Shown: positions 42,525 to 51,058 of the stretch, in pieces
Numbering within the stretch: the stretch's first letter is position 1
Layout of the letters: each line of letters opens with the position of its first letter
From: Thiohalorhabdus denitrificans
GTDB lineage: Bacteria > Pseudomonadota > Gammaproteobacteria > Thiohalorhabdales > Thiohalorhabdaceae
Length of the DNA stretch: 64,000 bases
Assembly: GCF_001399755.1 (NCBI RefSeq)
Contig: NZ_LJCP01000011.1
Location: 372,001-436,000 of the forward strand
Direction: 5' to 3'
Translations under genes and position numbers: made by a program
The notes under the pieces: generated by a model
What the model was told of the DNA's origin: nothing
Database searches by the model: none
Seen by the model: only the letters and a program-made list of their open reading frames with translations

Positions 42525-43073
42525 ATGCCCCTGGACGACGGTTCCGCGCCGGATTTCGACACCCCACTGCAGCTGCTGCGCGCCTGCCACGGCCGCGTGG
42601 AGCGCTTCGCCGAGCTGGCTGCGCATATCGCCGACCACCTGGAGGAGGGAACGCCTCCCGGACGGCCGGTGCGGGAGAGCTCCGGGCAGGTGCTGCGCTA
42701 CTTCAACCAGGCGGCGCCCCTCCATCACGCCGACGAGGAGGAGGACCTGCTCCCCCGGCTCCGTCCGCGGCTCGGCCCCGAAGAGGCGTCGGAGCTCACC
42801 GCCCTGCTGGCGGAGCTGGCCGCCGAGCACGAGGCGCTGGACGAGCGCTGGCGGGAGCTGCGCCCCCTGCTGGAGGCCCTTCACGACGGTCGCGGCGTGG
42901 ACCGGGAACGCTACACGGAGGCGGCGCGGCACTTCCGGGACGGCCAGCTGGACCATGTCCGCCGGGAGAACGCCCACCTGCTGCCGGCGGCGGAGCGCCT
43001 GCTGGACGAGGAGGACCGCCGCGCCCTGGGCGCCGCCATGGCCCAACGCCGCGGGGTGCGGCACAATAGGTAG
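42525..43073 (+). CDS. Hemerythrin-domain protein, 182 aa
   Basis: The protein carries an HHE domain with likely iron ligands His at RACHGRVERF (first helix), His67/His68 with Glu in PLHHADEEEDLLP, His in AAEHEALDERW, and His with Glu in LDHVRRENAHLLP. It has no signal peptide. Cytoplasmic hemerythrins bind O2 or NO at a di-iron site. It is transcribed ahead of a TPR protein and the bio genes, perhaps from the AT-rich promoter region upstream. Confidence 0.88.
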   Translation: MPLDDGSAPDFDTPLQLLRACHGRVERFAELAAHIADHLEEGTPPGRPVRESSGQVLRYFNQAAPLHHADEEEDLLPRLRPRLGPEEASELTALLAELAAEHEALDERWRELRPLLEALHDGRGVDRERYTEAARHFRDGQLDHVRRENAHLLPAAERLLDEEDRRALGAAMAQRRGVRHNR

Positions 43074-43095
43074 CCCACGCGCACGGGGAATCGGC

Positions 43096-43437
43096 ATGGA
43101 CGCCACCGACAAGCTGAACGCCTTCCTGGGCATGCTGGAGCAGGGTCAGGACGGGCCCCTGCTGCGCTACTCCATCGGTCTGGAGTACCTCCACAAGGAC
43201 GACCCGGAGCGGGCCGCGGAGCACCTCCGGCAGTGCCTGGAGCAGGACCCGGCCTACTCCGCCGCCTACAAGGCCCTGGCCGAGGCCGAGGACACCCTCG
43301 GCGCGGCGGAGGAGTGCCGCGCCACCCTGGAGCGGGGCATCGCCCACGCGGAGGAGCGGGGCGACCTGCAGGCCAAAAAGGAGATGGAGGTGTTCCGGAA
43401 GCGCCTGGACAAGGGCAAGCCGCTGCGGAACCGCTGA
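43096..43437 (+). CDS. Small TPR protein, 113 aa
   Basis: The protein begins MDATDKLNAFLGMLEQ and has one or two TPR units: LLRYSIGLEYLHKDDPERAA, and YSAAYKALAEAEDTLGAAEE. It is cytoplasmic and highly charged, ending KGKPLRNR. Small proteins of this kind are common in gammaproteobacteria, with no fixed role. Only 4 bp separate its stop from bioF, so it belongs to the bio transcript. Confidence 0.8.
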   Translation: MDATDKLNAFLGMLEQGQDGPLLRYSIGLEYLHKDDPERAAEHLRQCLEQDPAYSAAYKALAEAEDTLGAAEECRATLERGIAHAEERGDLQAKKEMEVFRKRLDKGKPLRNR

Positions 43438-43441
43438 GACC

Positions 43442-44617
43442 ATGCCCGCCTCCCTACGCCAGCACGCCCGCCGGACCCTTGAGGAGCTGGAGGCCGCCGG
43501 CCGCCGTCGAAGGCCCGTGGCCACCGGCACCGGCGACGGCCGTTTGGTGGCGCGCCACGGCCAGGAGCTGCTGGACTTCTCCTCCAACGACTACCTGGGC
43601 CTGGCCCGCGACCCGGAGGTGGCCCGTGCCGCCGAGCGAGCCCTGGCGGAGCACGGCACCGGCGGCGCCGCCAGCCGCCTGATCACCGGCGACCACCCGC
43701 CCTACGCCGAGCTGGAGGCGGAGCTGGCGGCCCTGAAGGGCACCGAGGACGCCGTGGTCTTCGGCAGTGGCTACCTGGCCAATCTGGGCATCCTTCCGGC
43801 CCTGGTGGATCGCCACGACCTGATCCTCGCCGACAAGCTCAACCACGCCTGCCTGGTGGACGGCGCCCGCCTGTCCGGGGCGCGGATGATCCGCTACCCC
43901 CACGCCGACGTCGCCGCCCTGCGGGCCCGCCTGGAGCGCTACCGGGGCCGATACCGCCACTGCCTGCTGGTGACCGATGGGGTGTTCTCCATGGACGGCG
44001 ACCTGGCGCCCCTGGCCGAGCTGTCCGCCCTGGCGGCGGAGCACGACTGCTGGCTCATGACCGACGACGCCCACGGCGTCGGCGTGCTCGGCGGCGGCGC
44101 CGGCAGCACCGCCGCGGCCAGGCTGAGCGCGGAGGAGGTGCCGTTGCAGATGGGCACCCTGTCCAAGGCCGTGGGCGGGTACGGCGGCTACCTGTGCGCC
44201 GCCCGGGAGGTGGCCGACCTGATCCGTACCCGGGCGCGCAGCTTCATCTACACCACGGCCCTGCCACCGGCCACGGTGGCGGCCAACACCGCCGCCCTGC
44301 GCCGCATCCGCACCGACCCGGCCCTGAGCCGCCGGCCCCTGGAGCTGGCCCGGCGCCTCGCCGCCGGCCTGGGCCTGCCCGCGCCGGAGAGCCCCATCGT
44401 CCCGGTCATCCTCGGCGCCGACCGCGCCGCCCTGGCGGCGCAGGAGGAGCTCGCCGCCGCCGGCTACCTGGTGCAGGCCATCCGCCCGCCCACGGTGCCG
44501 GAGGGCACGGCCCGCCTGCGCGTCACCCTGCGCGCCCCCCACCGTGAGTCGGACGTGGACGCCCTGGCCGGGGCCCTGGCCCCCTGGGTGCGGCAGACCG
44601 CCGCGGAGGCCCCGTGA
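43442..44617 (+). CDS. bioF: 8-amino-7-oxononanoate synthase
   Basis: The 391-residue PLP enzyme condenses pimeloyl-ACP with alanine, the first committed ring-assembly step of biotin. It has the family motifs LLDFSSNDYLGLA, DDAHGVGVLG for PLP stacking and GTLSKAVGGYGGY with the Schiff-base Lys near residue 242. It overlaps bioH by GTGA, and bioH, bioC and bioD follow. Confidence 0.97.
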   Translation: MPASLRQHARRTLEELEAAGRRRRPVATGTGDGRLVARHGQELLDFSSNDYLGLARDPEVARAAERALAEHGTGGAASRLITGDHPPYAELEAELAALKGTEDAVVFGSGYLANLGILPALVDRHDLILADKLNHACLVDGARLSGARMIRYPHADVAALRARLERYRGRYRHCLLVTDGVFSMDGDLAPLAELSALAAEHDCWLMTDDAHGVGVLGGGAGSTAAARLSAEEVPLQMGTLSKAVGGYGGYLCAAREVADLIRTRARSFIYTTALPPATVAANTAALRRIRTDPALSRRPLELARRLAAGLGLPAPESPIVPVILGADRAALAAQEELAAAGYLVQAIRPPTVPEGTARLRVTLRAPHRESDVDALAGALAPWVRQTAAEAP

Positions 44618-45360
44618 GCACCGCCCTGCGCGCCCTGGCGGTAGCCGGCTGGGGGCACACCCCGGCCTGCTGGGAGCGTTTGCAGCCGGAGGGGGTGGAG
44701 CTCACCGGCAACGCCCTGCCCGGCCATGCCGCCGCGGAGGGGGAGCCGGTGCCCGGCGGCCCGGACCTGCGGGCGGCCGCCAACGCCCTGGCCGGGGACT
44801 GGGGCCTGCTCCTGGGCTGGTCCCTGGGGGGTCTGGCGGCGCTGGAGGCGGTGCGCTCCGGGGCCGTGCGGCCGCGCGGCCTGGTGCTGCTGGCAACGCC
44901 GCCCTCCTTCCTGGCCCGCGCCACCTACCCCGCCGGGCTGGACTCGACGGTCTTCCGGCGCTTCCGCGACGGGCTCGACCAGGACCCCGCCGGCACCCTG
45001 CGGCGCTTCTACGCCCTGCAGTTCCAGGGCGACCGGGCGGCCCGCTCGGCCTGGGCCCCGACCGCCATCCGCGATCGGCTCCTGGCCGCGGGGACGGCGC
45101 CCTCGGTGCTGACGGGCTGGCTGGAGGTGCTGGGGGAGGCGGACCTTACGGCCGAACCGCCGCGCCTGGATCTGCCCGTGCTGGTGCTGCACGGTTCGGG
45201 GGACGCCGTGGTGGACCCCGCCGCGGTGGAGTTCTTCCTGGGCTGCGGGCCCGGGGTCCGCGCGCACATCGTTCGGGGGGCGGGCCACGCCCCCCAGATC
45301 ACCCATCCCGAGGAAACGGGGCAGCAGATTGCCGGATTCGCCCGAGACCTCGCTCCCTGA
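44614..45360 (+). CDS. bioH: Pimeloyl-ACP methyl ester esterase
   Basis: The 248-residue alpha/beta hydrolase removes the methyl group added by BioC when pimeloyl-ACP is complete. The nucleophile elbow is GWSLGG (about residue 71), Asp is in HGSGDAVVD, and His in GAGHAPQITHP. The start is GTG 44614, overlapping the bioF stop. It is the usual partner of BioC. Confidence 0.95.
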   Translation: MSTALRALAVAGWGHTPACWERLQPEGVELTGNALPGHAAAEGEPVPGGPDLRAAANALAGDWGLLLGWSLGGLAALEAVRSGAVRPRGLVLLATPPSFLARATYPAGLDSTVFRRFRDGLDQDPAGTLRRFYALQFQGDRAARSAWAPTAIRDRLLAAGTAPSVLTGWLEVLGEADLTAEPPRLDLPVLVLHGSGDAVVDPAAVEFFLGCGPGVRAHIVRGAGHAPQITHPEETGQQIAGFARDLAP

Positions 45361-46147
45361 GGCCCCCTTCGACAAGCGCGCCGTGCGCCGGGACTTCGGC
45401 CGGGCGGCGGCCACCTACGACCGCCACGCGGACCTCCAGCGCCGGGTGGCCGCGGAGGTGGCCGCCCTGTACCGCCGGCTGGCCCCGTGGGGCGCGGAGC
45501 GGGTCCTGGACCTCGGCTGCGGAACGGGCTACGTGGGGGGCGACCTGATGCGGGGCGAAGGGGCCCCCGGCTCCCTGTTGGCCCTGGACCTGGCCCACCC
45601 CATGACCCGCCGGGGCCGGGTGCCGGGGCACCCGGCGGTCACCGGCGACGCCGACCAGCTGCCCTTCGCCGCCGGGTCCTTCGACGCGGTGGTATCCTCC
45701 CTGACCCTCCAGTGGTCCAATGACCTGGAGGCCACCCTGCGCGGCGTGACCCGGATCCTCCGTCCCGGCGGCCTTTTGGTGGCGAGCACCCTGCTGGCTG
45801 GGACCCTGGAGGAGCTGGACGCCGCCCTGCGCGGGACGAACGGCGGCCGGGTGGGGCCCTTCCTGGAGGCCCCCGAGGCCGCGGCGGCCGTCACCGCCGC
45901 GGGGCTACGCGCCGGGGAGTGCCGGCCCGCCCCCGAGGTGGACCGCGCCGCCGACCCGATGGAGGTGCTGCGCGGCCTCAAGGGCCTGGGCGCTGTGGCC
46001 AAGGACCCCGGCCGGGCGCGCGGCCTGCGCGGTCGACGCCACCTGGGCGCCCTGTGCCGCGCCTACCGGGAGGCCACCGGCCGCCCCGAAGGCACGGTGC
46101 CGGTCACCTGGAACGTGGGGTACCTGGTGGGATGGAAGACGTCCTAG
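45329..46147 (+). CDS. bioC: Malonyl-ACP O-methyltransferase
   Basis: The 272-residue SAM enzyme primes the pimelate chain by methylating malonyl-ACP. The N-terminus has KRAVRRDFGRAAATYDRHA, the SAM loop is VLDLGCGTGYVGG, and LTLQWSNDLEATL follows. The frame opens with TTG 45329, overlapping bioH by 32 bp; no downstream ATG preserves the conserved N-terminal part, so TTG is accepted. Confidence 0.95.
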   Translation: MPDSPETSLPEAPFDKRAVRRDFGRAAATYDRHADLQRRVAAEVAALYRRLAPWGAERVLDLGCGTGYVGGDLMRGEGAPGSLLALDLAHPMTRRGRVPGHPAVTGDADQLPFAAGSFDAVVSSLTLQWSNDLEATLRGVTRILRPGGLLVASTLLAGTLEELDAALRGTNGGRVGPFLEAPEAAAAVTAAGLRAGECRPAPEVDRAADPMEVLRGLKGLGAVAKDPGRARGLRGRRHLGALCRAYREATGRPEGTVPVTWNVGYLVGWKTS

Positions 46148-46815
46148 GATCGGCGGGGCCCTACCTGGGGCTGGTGGCCCTATGGGCGGCCTATTTCGCC
46201 GTGCACTCGCTGCTCGCCGCACGCCGCCCCAAGGCGTGGGCGGCGCGCCAGGGGCCGGCCGCGGTCCGCGTCTACCGGCTGGCCTACAATGGGCTGGCGG
46301 TGCTCCTGCTGGTGCCGCCGCTGTGGCTGACCTTCACCCTGGACGGTCCCATGGTGCTGCAGTGGTCGGGGCCGGCTTGGTGGCTCGCCCAGGGGGCGGC
46401 GCTGCTGGCGCTGGCTGGTTTCGTGGCCAGCCTGCGGGCCTACGACATGGAGCATTTCCTGGGCTTGCGCCAGTGGCGCGCCCCGGAGATCACCAACGGC
46501 GGGGTGGAGCCGTGGGAGCCCATGCGCCTGTCGGGCTTCCATCGCCACGTGCGCCATCCGTGGTACTTCTTCGGCCTGGTGATCCTCTGGACCCGCAACC
46601 TGGACCTAGCCCTGTTCCTGACGGCGCTGACCATAACCGTCTATCTGGTGATCGGCTCCCGGCTGGAGGAGCGGAAGCTGATGGAGACCTACGGGGACGC
46701 CTACCGGGCCTATCGACAGCGGGTGCCGGGGCTGTTCCCCCTGCCGGGCCGCCGTCTCACCCGGGCCCAGGCGGAGGAGCTGGTGCGTAGGGCCAATGGG
46801 GAGGAGGACGCATGA
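46132..46815 (+). CDS. Membrane methyltransferase-like protein (NnrU/ICMT family)
   Basis: The 227-residue protein has about six membrane helices, and a C-terminal pattern FHRHVRHPWYFFGLVILW with RLEERKLMETYGDAYRAYR, which is the SAM-site signature shared by isoprenylcysteine methyltransferase, PEMT and NnrU-like families. The ATG at 46132 lies inside the bioC end, and its stop overlaps the bioD ATG. Its placement between bioC and bioD is unusual and its substrate unknown. Confidence 0.85.
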   Translation: MEDVLGSAGPYLGLVALWAAYFAVHSLLAARRPKAWAARQGPAAVRVYRLAYNGLAVLLLVPPLWLTFTLDGPMVLQWSGPAWWLAQGAALLALAGFVASLRAYDMEHFLGLRQWRAPEITNGGVEPWEPMRLSGFHRHVRHPWYFFGLVILWTRNLDLALFLTALTITVYLVIGSRLEERKLMETYGDAYRAYRQRVPGLFPLPGRRLTRAQAEELVRRANGEEDA

Positions 46816-47519
46816 CGCGCACATTGGTGGTGACCGGGACCGGCACCGAGATCGGCAAGACCTACATAAGCGCCGCCATCGCCCGGCAGCTGCGCGCGCG
46901 CGGCGAGACGGTTGAGGCCACCAAGCCCGTGAGCAGCGGCTGCGAGGCCGACGACCAGGGCCGCCTGTGGAGCCCCGACGGCCGGGAGCTGCTGGCGGCC
47001 TGCGGCTACGACCCGGACGATTGGGCGGCCCACCAACGCCTGTGCCTGGAGCGCTTCGCCGAGCCCATGTCGCCCCACATGGCCGCCGACCGTGCCGGAC
47101 GCATCCTGTCCCTGAAGATGCTGACGGGCTACTGCGAGAGCCTGGAGGGGGAGACCGACGGCTGCGTGCTGGCGGAGGGGGTGGGCGGGGTCATGGTGCC
47201 GCTCACCGACAGCACCACCTTCCTGGACTGGATGCGCGACCTGCAATGGCCCGCCCTGCTGGTGGCGGGCACCTACCTGGGCACCCTCAGCCACACCCTC
47301 ACCGCCCTCCGGTGCCTGAAGGACGCCGGGGTGCCGCTGGCCGGCCTGGTGCTCAACCGCAGCGCCGAGGAGCCGGTCCCCGCCGAAGAGACCCGCCGCA
47401 CTCTCAGCTTCTTCCATCCCGACGTGCCCGTGGCGGTGGTGCCGCGCGCCGCGGAGGGCGAGACGGCGCCGGAGCTGCCCGACCTGGTGGAGGCCTTCGG
47501 CATCGGCCGGGGGGAATAA
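46812..47519 (+). CDS. bioD: Dethiobiotin synthetase
   Basis: The 235-residue enzyme uses ATP and CO2 to close the ureido ring of dethiobiotin. It has the P-loop VTGTGTEIGKTYISA at the N-terminus, ATKPVSSGCE, and AEGVGGVMVPLTD. It overlaps the preceding gene by ATGA and ends the operon; a hairpin terminator follows at 47546. bioB is not in the window. Confidence 0.96.
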   Translation: MTRTLVVTGTGTEIGKTYISAAIARQLRARGETVEATKPVSSGCEADDQGRLWSPDGRELLAACGYDPDDWAAHQRLCLERFAEPMSPHMAADRAGRILSLKMLTGYCESLEGETDGCVLAEGVGGVMVPLTDSTTFLDWMRDLQWPALLVAGTYLGTLSHTLTALRCLKDAGVPLAGLVLNRSAEEPVPAEETRRTLSFFHPDVPVAVVPRAAEGETAPELPDLVEAFGIGRGE

Positions 47520-47545
47520 GCCGGGAGGAGCGGCCCGGCAAAACA

Positions 47546-47571
47546 AAGACCGGGAATCGCTTCCCGGTCTT
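47546..47571. terminator. Terminator after bioD
   Basis: AAGACCGGGAA (47546-47556) and TTCCCGGTCTT (47561-47571) form a perfect 11-bp stem with a TCGC loop. A-rich DNA on the left and T-rich on the right allow it to act on both the bio operon and the opposite gene ending at 47601. Confidence 0.8.
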
Positions 47572-47600
47572 CGCGTTCATCCCTTCGCCGATGCCACCCC

Positions 47601-48263
47601 TCAGTCGGGCTGGCTCATGTAGCGGCGCAGCCAGGACTTGGCGCGGCGGCGGAGCTGGTCCCGGATGGCGGGGGAGAGGTGGCCGTCCTTGATGGCGTTC
47701 CAGTAGCGCACGGCGTCCTCCAGCCGGGCATCCTTCTCCACCTCGCGCACGGTGAGGGATTCGCCGAGGTGCCGGATCAGGCGCAGGTCCTCGAGCATGC
47801 GGTAGGCGTAGGACAGGGACCACTCCCCCTCGCCCTGGAGGCGGTGGGCGGCCTCCTGCAGCACCAGGGTGTGGCGCAGCATGGCGCCCACGCCGTAGGA
47901 GACGCTGCGGCGCTCGCCCTCGGCGAAGCGGTCGATCAGGTGGTCGGCGATGCCGTCCGGATCCACGTCGGTGAGGTCGTCGCTGCCGGGGACGGGCTTG
48001 CTGTAGACCAGCCCGTTGTAGTCCCCCACCAGCTGCCGGATGCGGTGCTCCCGCAGGCGCTTGTGCCGCAGCCACTCCTGGTACTGGAGGGTGTGCTCGG
48101 CCTTGATGCGCGCCTCGCGCACACTGGCCGCCTCCTCGAAGGGGATCTCCACCCGGACCCCGGAAACCCCGTCGTTGAAGGCCACCTGGTACAGGCCTCG
48201 GTGGGGGTCACGGATGGCCATACTCATGATATTCGGCGATTGCTGGGGCTGGGCCATGGCCAT
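47601..48263 (-). CDS. Hypothetical protein, 220 aa
   Basis: The start at 48263 has AGGAGG 11 bases upstream. The protein has an N-terminal beta-rich part (GLYQVAFNDGVSGVRVEIPF) and a long Arg/Glu-rich helical part (LRHKRLREHRIRQLVGDYN, then LIDRFAEGERRSVSYGVGAM). It has no signal peptide, membrane segment or known domain. It lies alone between convergent bioD and bioA on its own strand. Confidence 0.72.
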   Translation of the reverse strand: MAMAQPQQSPNIMSMAIRDPHRGLYQVAFNDGVSGVRVEIPFEEAASVREARIKAEHTLQYQEWLRHKRLREHRIRQLVGDYNGLVYSKPVPGSDDLTDVDPDGIADHLIDRFAEGERRSVSYGVGAMLRHTLVLQEAAHRLQGEGEWSLSYAYRMLEDLRLIRHLGESLTVREVEKDARLEDAVRYWNAIKDGHLSPAIRDQLRRRAKSWLRRYMSQPD

Positions 48264-48379
48264 GGCTGAGCTCGCCTCCTCCCTGGATCAAATAACCGCA
48301 CCCGGTTTTCCCACAAACATCGCGCACCGGGGGGCACCATTGCAAGCACGCATCCCGGAAAACGCGGCACCGCGCTGCC

Positions 48380-49669
48380 TCAGGCGAAGGCCTCCCGGAC
48401 CACCCGGCCCATGGCATCGGTCAGGCGGGAGAGGTCCTCGGCGGCGAGGGTCAGCGGGGGAGTGACATAGACGACGTCGCCCAGGGGGCGGATCCACACG
48501 CCGTGCTCCACGAAACGGTGGCGCATCCAGTCCTTGTGGCGGTCCGAGGCCACCTGGACGGCGCCCATGGCTCCCTTAATGCGGACATCCACCACGCCCG
48601 GGAGTTCACCGAGGGGGACCAGCTCCTCGGTGAGCTGGGCCTCCAGGGCGGCCGCCTGGGCCACGCGCGGCTCCGTCTCGAAGAGGTCGAGGGAGGCGTT
48701 GGCGGCGGCCGCGGCCAGCGGATTGCCGGTGAAGGTGGGCCCGTGCATGAGCGCCGTGGACTCGTCGTCGCCGTGGAAGCCGGCGAACACCTGCTCCGTG
48801 GCCATGGTGGCGGCCATGGCCATGGTGCCCCCGGTGAGGGCCTTGGACAGGCACATGATGTCGGGCTCCGCCCCCGCCTGCTCGCAGGCGAACAGGCTGC
48901 CGGTGCGGCCGAAGCCGGTGGCGATCTCGTCGGCGATGAACAGGGTCCCCGCCGCCTGGGCCAGGTCCGCGGCGCGGCGCAGCACCTTCGGGGAGTGCAC
49001 CAACATGCCGCCGGCCCCCTGGATGAGCGGCTCGATGATCACCCCGGCGATGCGGTCACCGTGCTCCGCCAGCACCCGCTCCAGGGCGCAGGGGCCCTCC
49101 TCGGCGGGCAGGGGCACGGTGAGGTGCTCGTGGGCCAGGCCGGTGAAGCGGGGGCGCAGGTCGCGGTAGGTGTCGGAGACCCCCATGCAGCCGGCGGTGT
49201 CGCCGTGGTAGCCGTTCTCGAAGGCGATGAAGGTGTCGCGCTGGGTCTCGCCCCGGTTGTCCCAGTACTGACGGGCCATCTTCAGGGCCACCTCCACCGC
49301 CACCGAGCCGGAGTCGGTGAACATGGTGTGGGCCAGATCCCCGGGCGCCTTGGCGGCGAGACGCTCGCCCAGGCGCACCACCGGCTCGTGGGTCATGCCG
49401 CCGAGCATGACGTGGGGCAGCACGTCGAGCTGGCGGTGTACCGCCTCCATGATGTGGGGATGGCGGTAGCCGTGGCAGGCGGACCACCAGGAGGAGGTGC
49501 CGTCCACCAGCTCCCGGCCGTCGGCGAGGCGAATGCGGGTTCCCTCCACCCCCGCCACCGGCACGGGCGGAGCCATATCCCGCATCTGGGCGTAGGGGTA
49601 CCAGACGTGGTCCAGGGACCGCTCGGGCCAGTCGGTCCGTTCGGTGCCATGGGTGGGGTTGGACGTCAT
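48380..49669 (-). CDS. bioA: Adenosylmethionine-8-amino-7-oxononanoate aminotransferase
   Basis: The 429-residue class III PLP aminotransferase makes 7,8-diaminopelargonate. Motifs include DHVWYPYAQM near the N-terminus, DGTSSWWSACHGYRHPHI, FTDSGSVAVEVALKMA, FIADEIATGFGRTG with the PLP Asp, and CLSKALTGGTMAMA with the PLP Lys. The ATG at 49669 gives family length; an upstream frame to 49822 crosses REP DNA. It is encoded apart from the other bio genes. Confidence 0.96.
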   Translation of the reverse strand: MTSNPTHGTERTDWPERSLDHVWYPYAQMRDMAPPVPVAGVEGTRIRLADGRELVDGTSSWWSACHGYRHPHIMEAVHRQLDVLPHVMLGGMTHEPVVRLGERLAAKAPGDLAHTMFTDSGSVAVEVALKMARQYWDNRGETQRDTFIAFENGYHGDTAGCMGVSDTYRDLRPRFTGLAHEHLTVPLPAEEGPCALERVLAEHGDRIAGVIIEPLIQGAGGMLVHSPKVLRRAADLAQAAGTLFIADEIATGFGRTGSLFACEQAGAEPDIMCLSKALTGGTMAMAATMATEQVFAGFHGDDESTALMHGPTFTGNPLAAAAANASLDLFETEPRVAQAAALEAQLTEELVPLGELPGVVDVRIKGAMGAVQVASDRHKDWMRHRFVEHGVWIRPLGDVVYVTPPLTLAAEDLSRLTDAMGRVVREAFA

Positions 49670-49731
49670 GGGTTCGGGGCCCCTTTTTCTGCGAGTGCTG
49701 TTTGGCTGTTCGGGAGCCTGGGCCTGTTGAA

Positions 49732-49797
49732 TCGCCCGCTGAAGCGGGCTCCTACGAGTGCCAATAGCCGGCGGTAGGAGCCCGCTTCCGCGGGCGA
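49732..49797. repeat. GTAG-type REP inverted pair
   Basis: An inverted unit (49732-49755; minus strand GTAGGAGCCCGCTTCAGCGG-GCGA) faces a direct unit (49774-49797; GTAGGAGCCCGCTTCCGCGG-GCGA). They differ at one base only, separated by an 18-bp spacer, the classical BIME layout. Confidence 0.85.
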
Positions 49798-49838
49798 CGG
49801 AACGGCCGCCGGGACCCTGCATTCTGGCCCCGCGGCCC

Positions 49839-50480
49839 TCAGTCGTCCGTGCCTGTCCCCGTGGGCAGGGGCTCCCCCTCCTCGGCGATCAGCGCCTCCA
49901 CCTGGGGGATCTTGGCCCGCTCCACAGGCTTGCCCGTGACCGAGGAGCGGGGGGCCTGGCGGATGCCCTCGGGCGGGAAGATGGTGGCCGTCACCCGCAC
50001 GCCGTCCACCACCAGGGCGATGGCCGGGTACTCCTCCGCCTCCTTGCCCACCTGGCGCCGGTGGACCATCCGCTCGAAGGGGATCCCGGAATCGTGGAGG
50101 AAGATCTCCACGTCCTCGGGGGTCTCGGCGAACAGGTGCAGGTTCACGTCGGAGTGCTCGGTGGCCGTGCCGTCGAGCACCGAGCCCACCAGGCGCGGGC
50201 GGAACTCCGCGAGGAAGCGCATGGCGTCCAGGGCGGCCTCGCGCAGGTTGCGGAGGTGGGCCCGGCTGTCGGGGGTGTCCCGGTACATGCGCAGGCGCAG
50301 CTCCACCTCGTCCTGGATCTCGCGATTGGTGGGCAGGTCCTTGGTGTTGCGCGGCCCGCCGCCGAGGTGCCGGGAGGCCTTGCGCTTGGCCACCCCGAAG
50401 TCCTTGATGCCCTCTTCCACCATGAGGCGCGCCGCCTCCTGGGTCAGGAGGATGCGCCGCCGGCTGTCCGGAGTGGTCAT
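49839..50480 (-). CDS. Nucleotidyltransferase-like protein, 213 aa
   Basis: The start at 50480 follows AGGAGG. The N-terminal helical part (LTQEAARLMVEEGIKDFGVAKRKA) precedes RPRLVGSVLDGTATEHSDVNLHLF, which resembles the GS...D-x-N/D strand of MNT-type nucleotidyltransferases, although the second acidic residue is Asn. Similar proteins are widespread in gammaproteobacteria with no proven role. It is divergent from hemJ. Confidence 0.75.
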   Translation of the reverse strand: MTTPDSRRRILLTQEAARLMVEEGIKDFGVAKRKASRHLGGGPRNTKDLPTNREIQDEVELRLRMYRDTPDSRAHLRNLREAALDAMRFLAEFRPRLVGSVLDGTATEHSDVNLHLFAETPEDVEIFLHDSGIPFERMVHRRQVGKEAEEYPAIALVVDGVRVTATIFPPEGIRQAPRSSVTGKPVERAKIPQVEALIAEEGEPLPTGTGTDD

Positions 50481-50585
50481 GGCTGTGCCTCCTCGGCTGG
50501 GCGCCCGTGCCGGGCCGCCGTCCGCTTCGTATGCTATCGTTCCGGGCGCACCTTGGAAACTGCGGCACATCCCCGGAAGGCGGCT

Positions 50586-51005
50586 ATGCTCTGGCTCAAG
50601 GCGTTTCACATCATGGCGGTGGTGGCGTGGTTCGCCGGGCTGTTCTACCTCCCCCGGCTCTACGTATACCACGCCGCCGACCCCCACCCCGAGACCGCCA
50701 CCCTGTTCAAGACCATGGAACGGCGCCTGTACCGCGGCATCATGACCCCGGCCATGGTGGTGACGGTGGTCTTGGGGCTGTGGCTGTGGTTCGGTTATTG
50801 GTGGGGGGCCGGCTGGTGGCTGCACGCCAAGGTGGCCCTGGTGGTGGTACTGCTGGCCTACCACTTCTACCTCGGCCACCTGCGCAAGGTGTTCGCCGCC
50901 GACGCCAACACCCGCGGCGACCGCTTCTACCGCGCCCTCAACGAATTCCCCACGCTGCTGCTGGTGGCCATCGTCCTGCTGGTGGAGCTCAAGCCCGGGG
51001 GATAA
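50586..51005 (+). CDS. hemJ: Protoporphyrinogen IX oxidase HemJ
   Basis: The 139-residue membrane protein has four helices and the HemJ pattern LKAFHIMAVVAWFAGLFYLPRL with the conserved His and YVYHA, RRLYRGIMTPAM, WLHAKVALV, YHFYLG, and FYRALNEFPTLLLV. It oxidises protoporphyrinogen IX to protoporphyrin IX in many bacteria that lack HemG and HemY, feeding HemH. Its ATG follows CCGGAAGG. It precedes thiD, 53 bp away. Confidence 0.93.
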   Translation: MLWLKAFHIMAVVAWFAGLFYLPRLYVYHAADPHPETATLFKTMERRLYRGIMTPAMVVTVVLGLWLWFGYWWGAGWWLHAKVALVVVLLAYHFYLGHLRKVFAADANTRGDRFYRALNEFPTLLLVAIVLLVELKPGG

Positions 51006-51058
51006 AGGCGCGGCAGAAGCCGGCGCTTGATCGTCCTAGTCAGCCGAAGGGATCTCCC

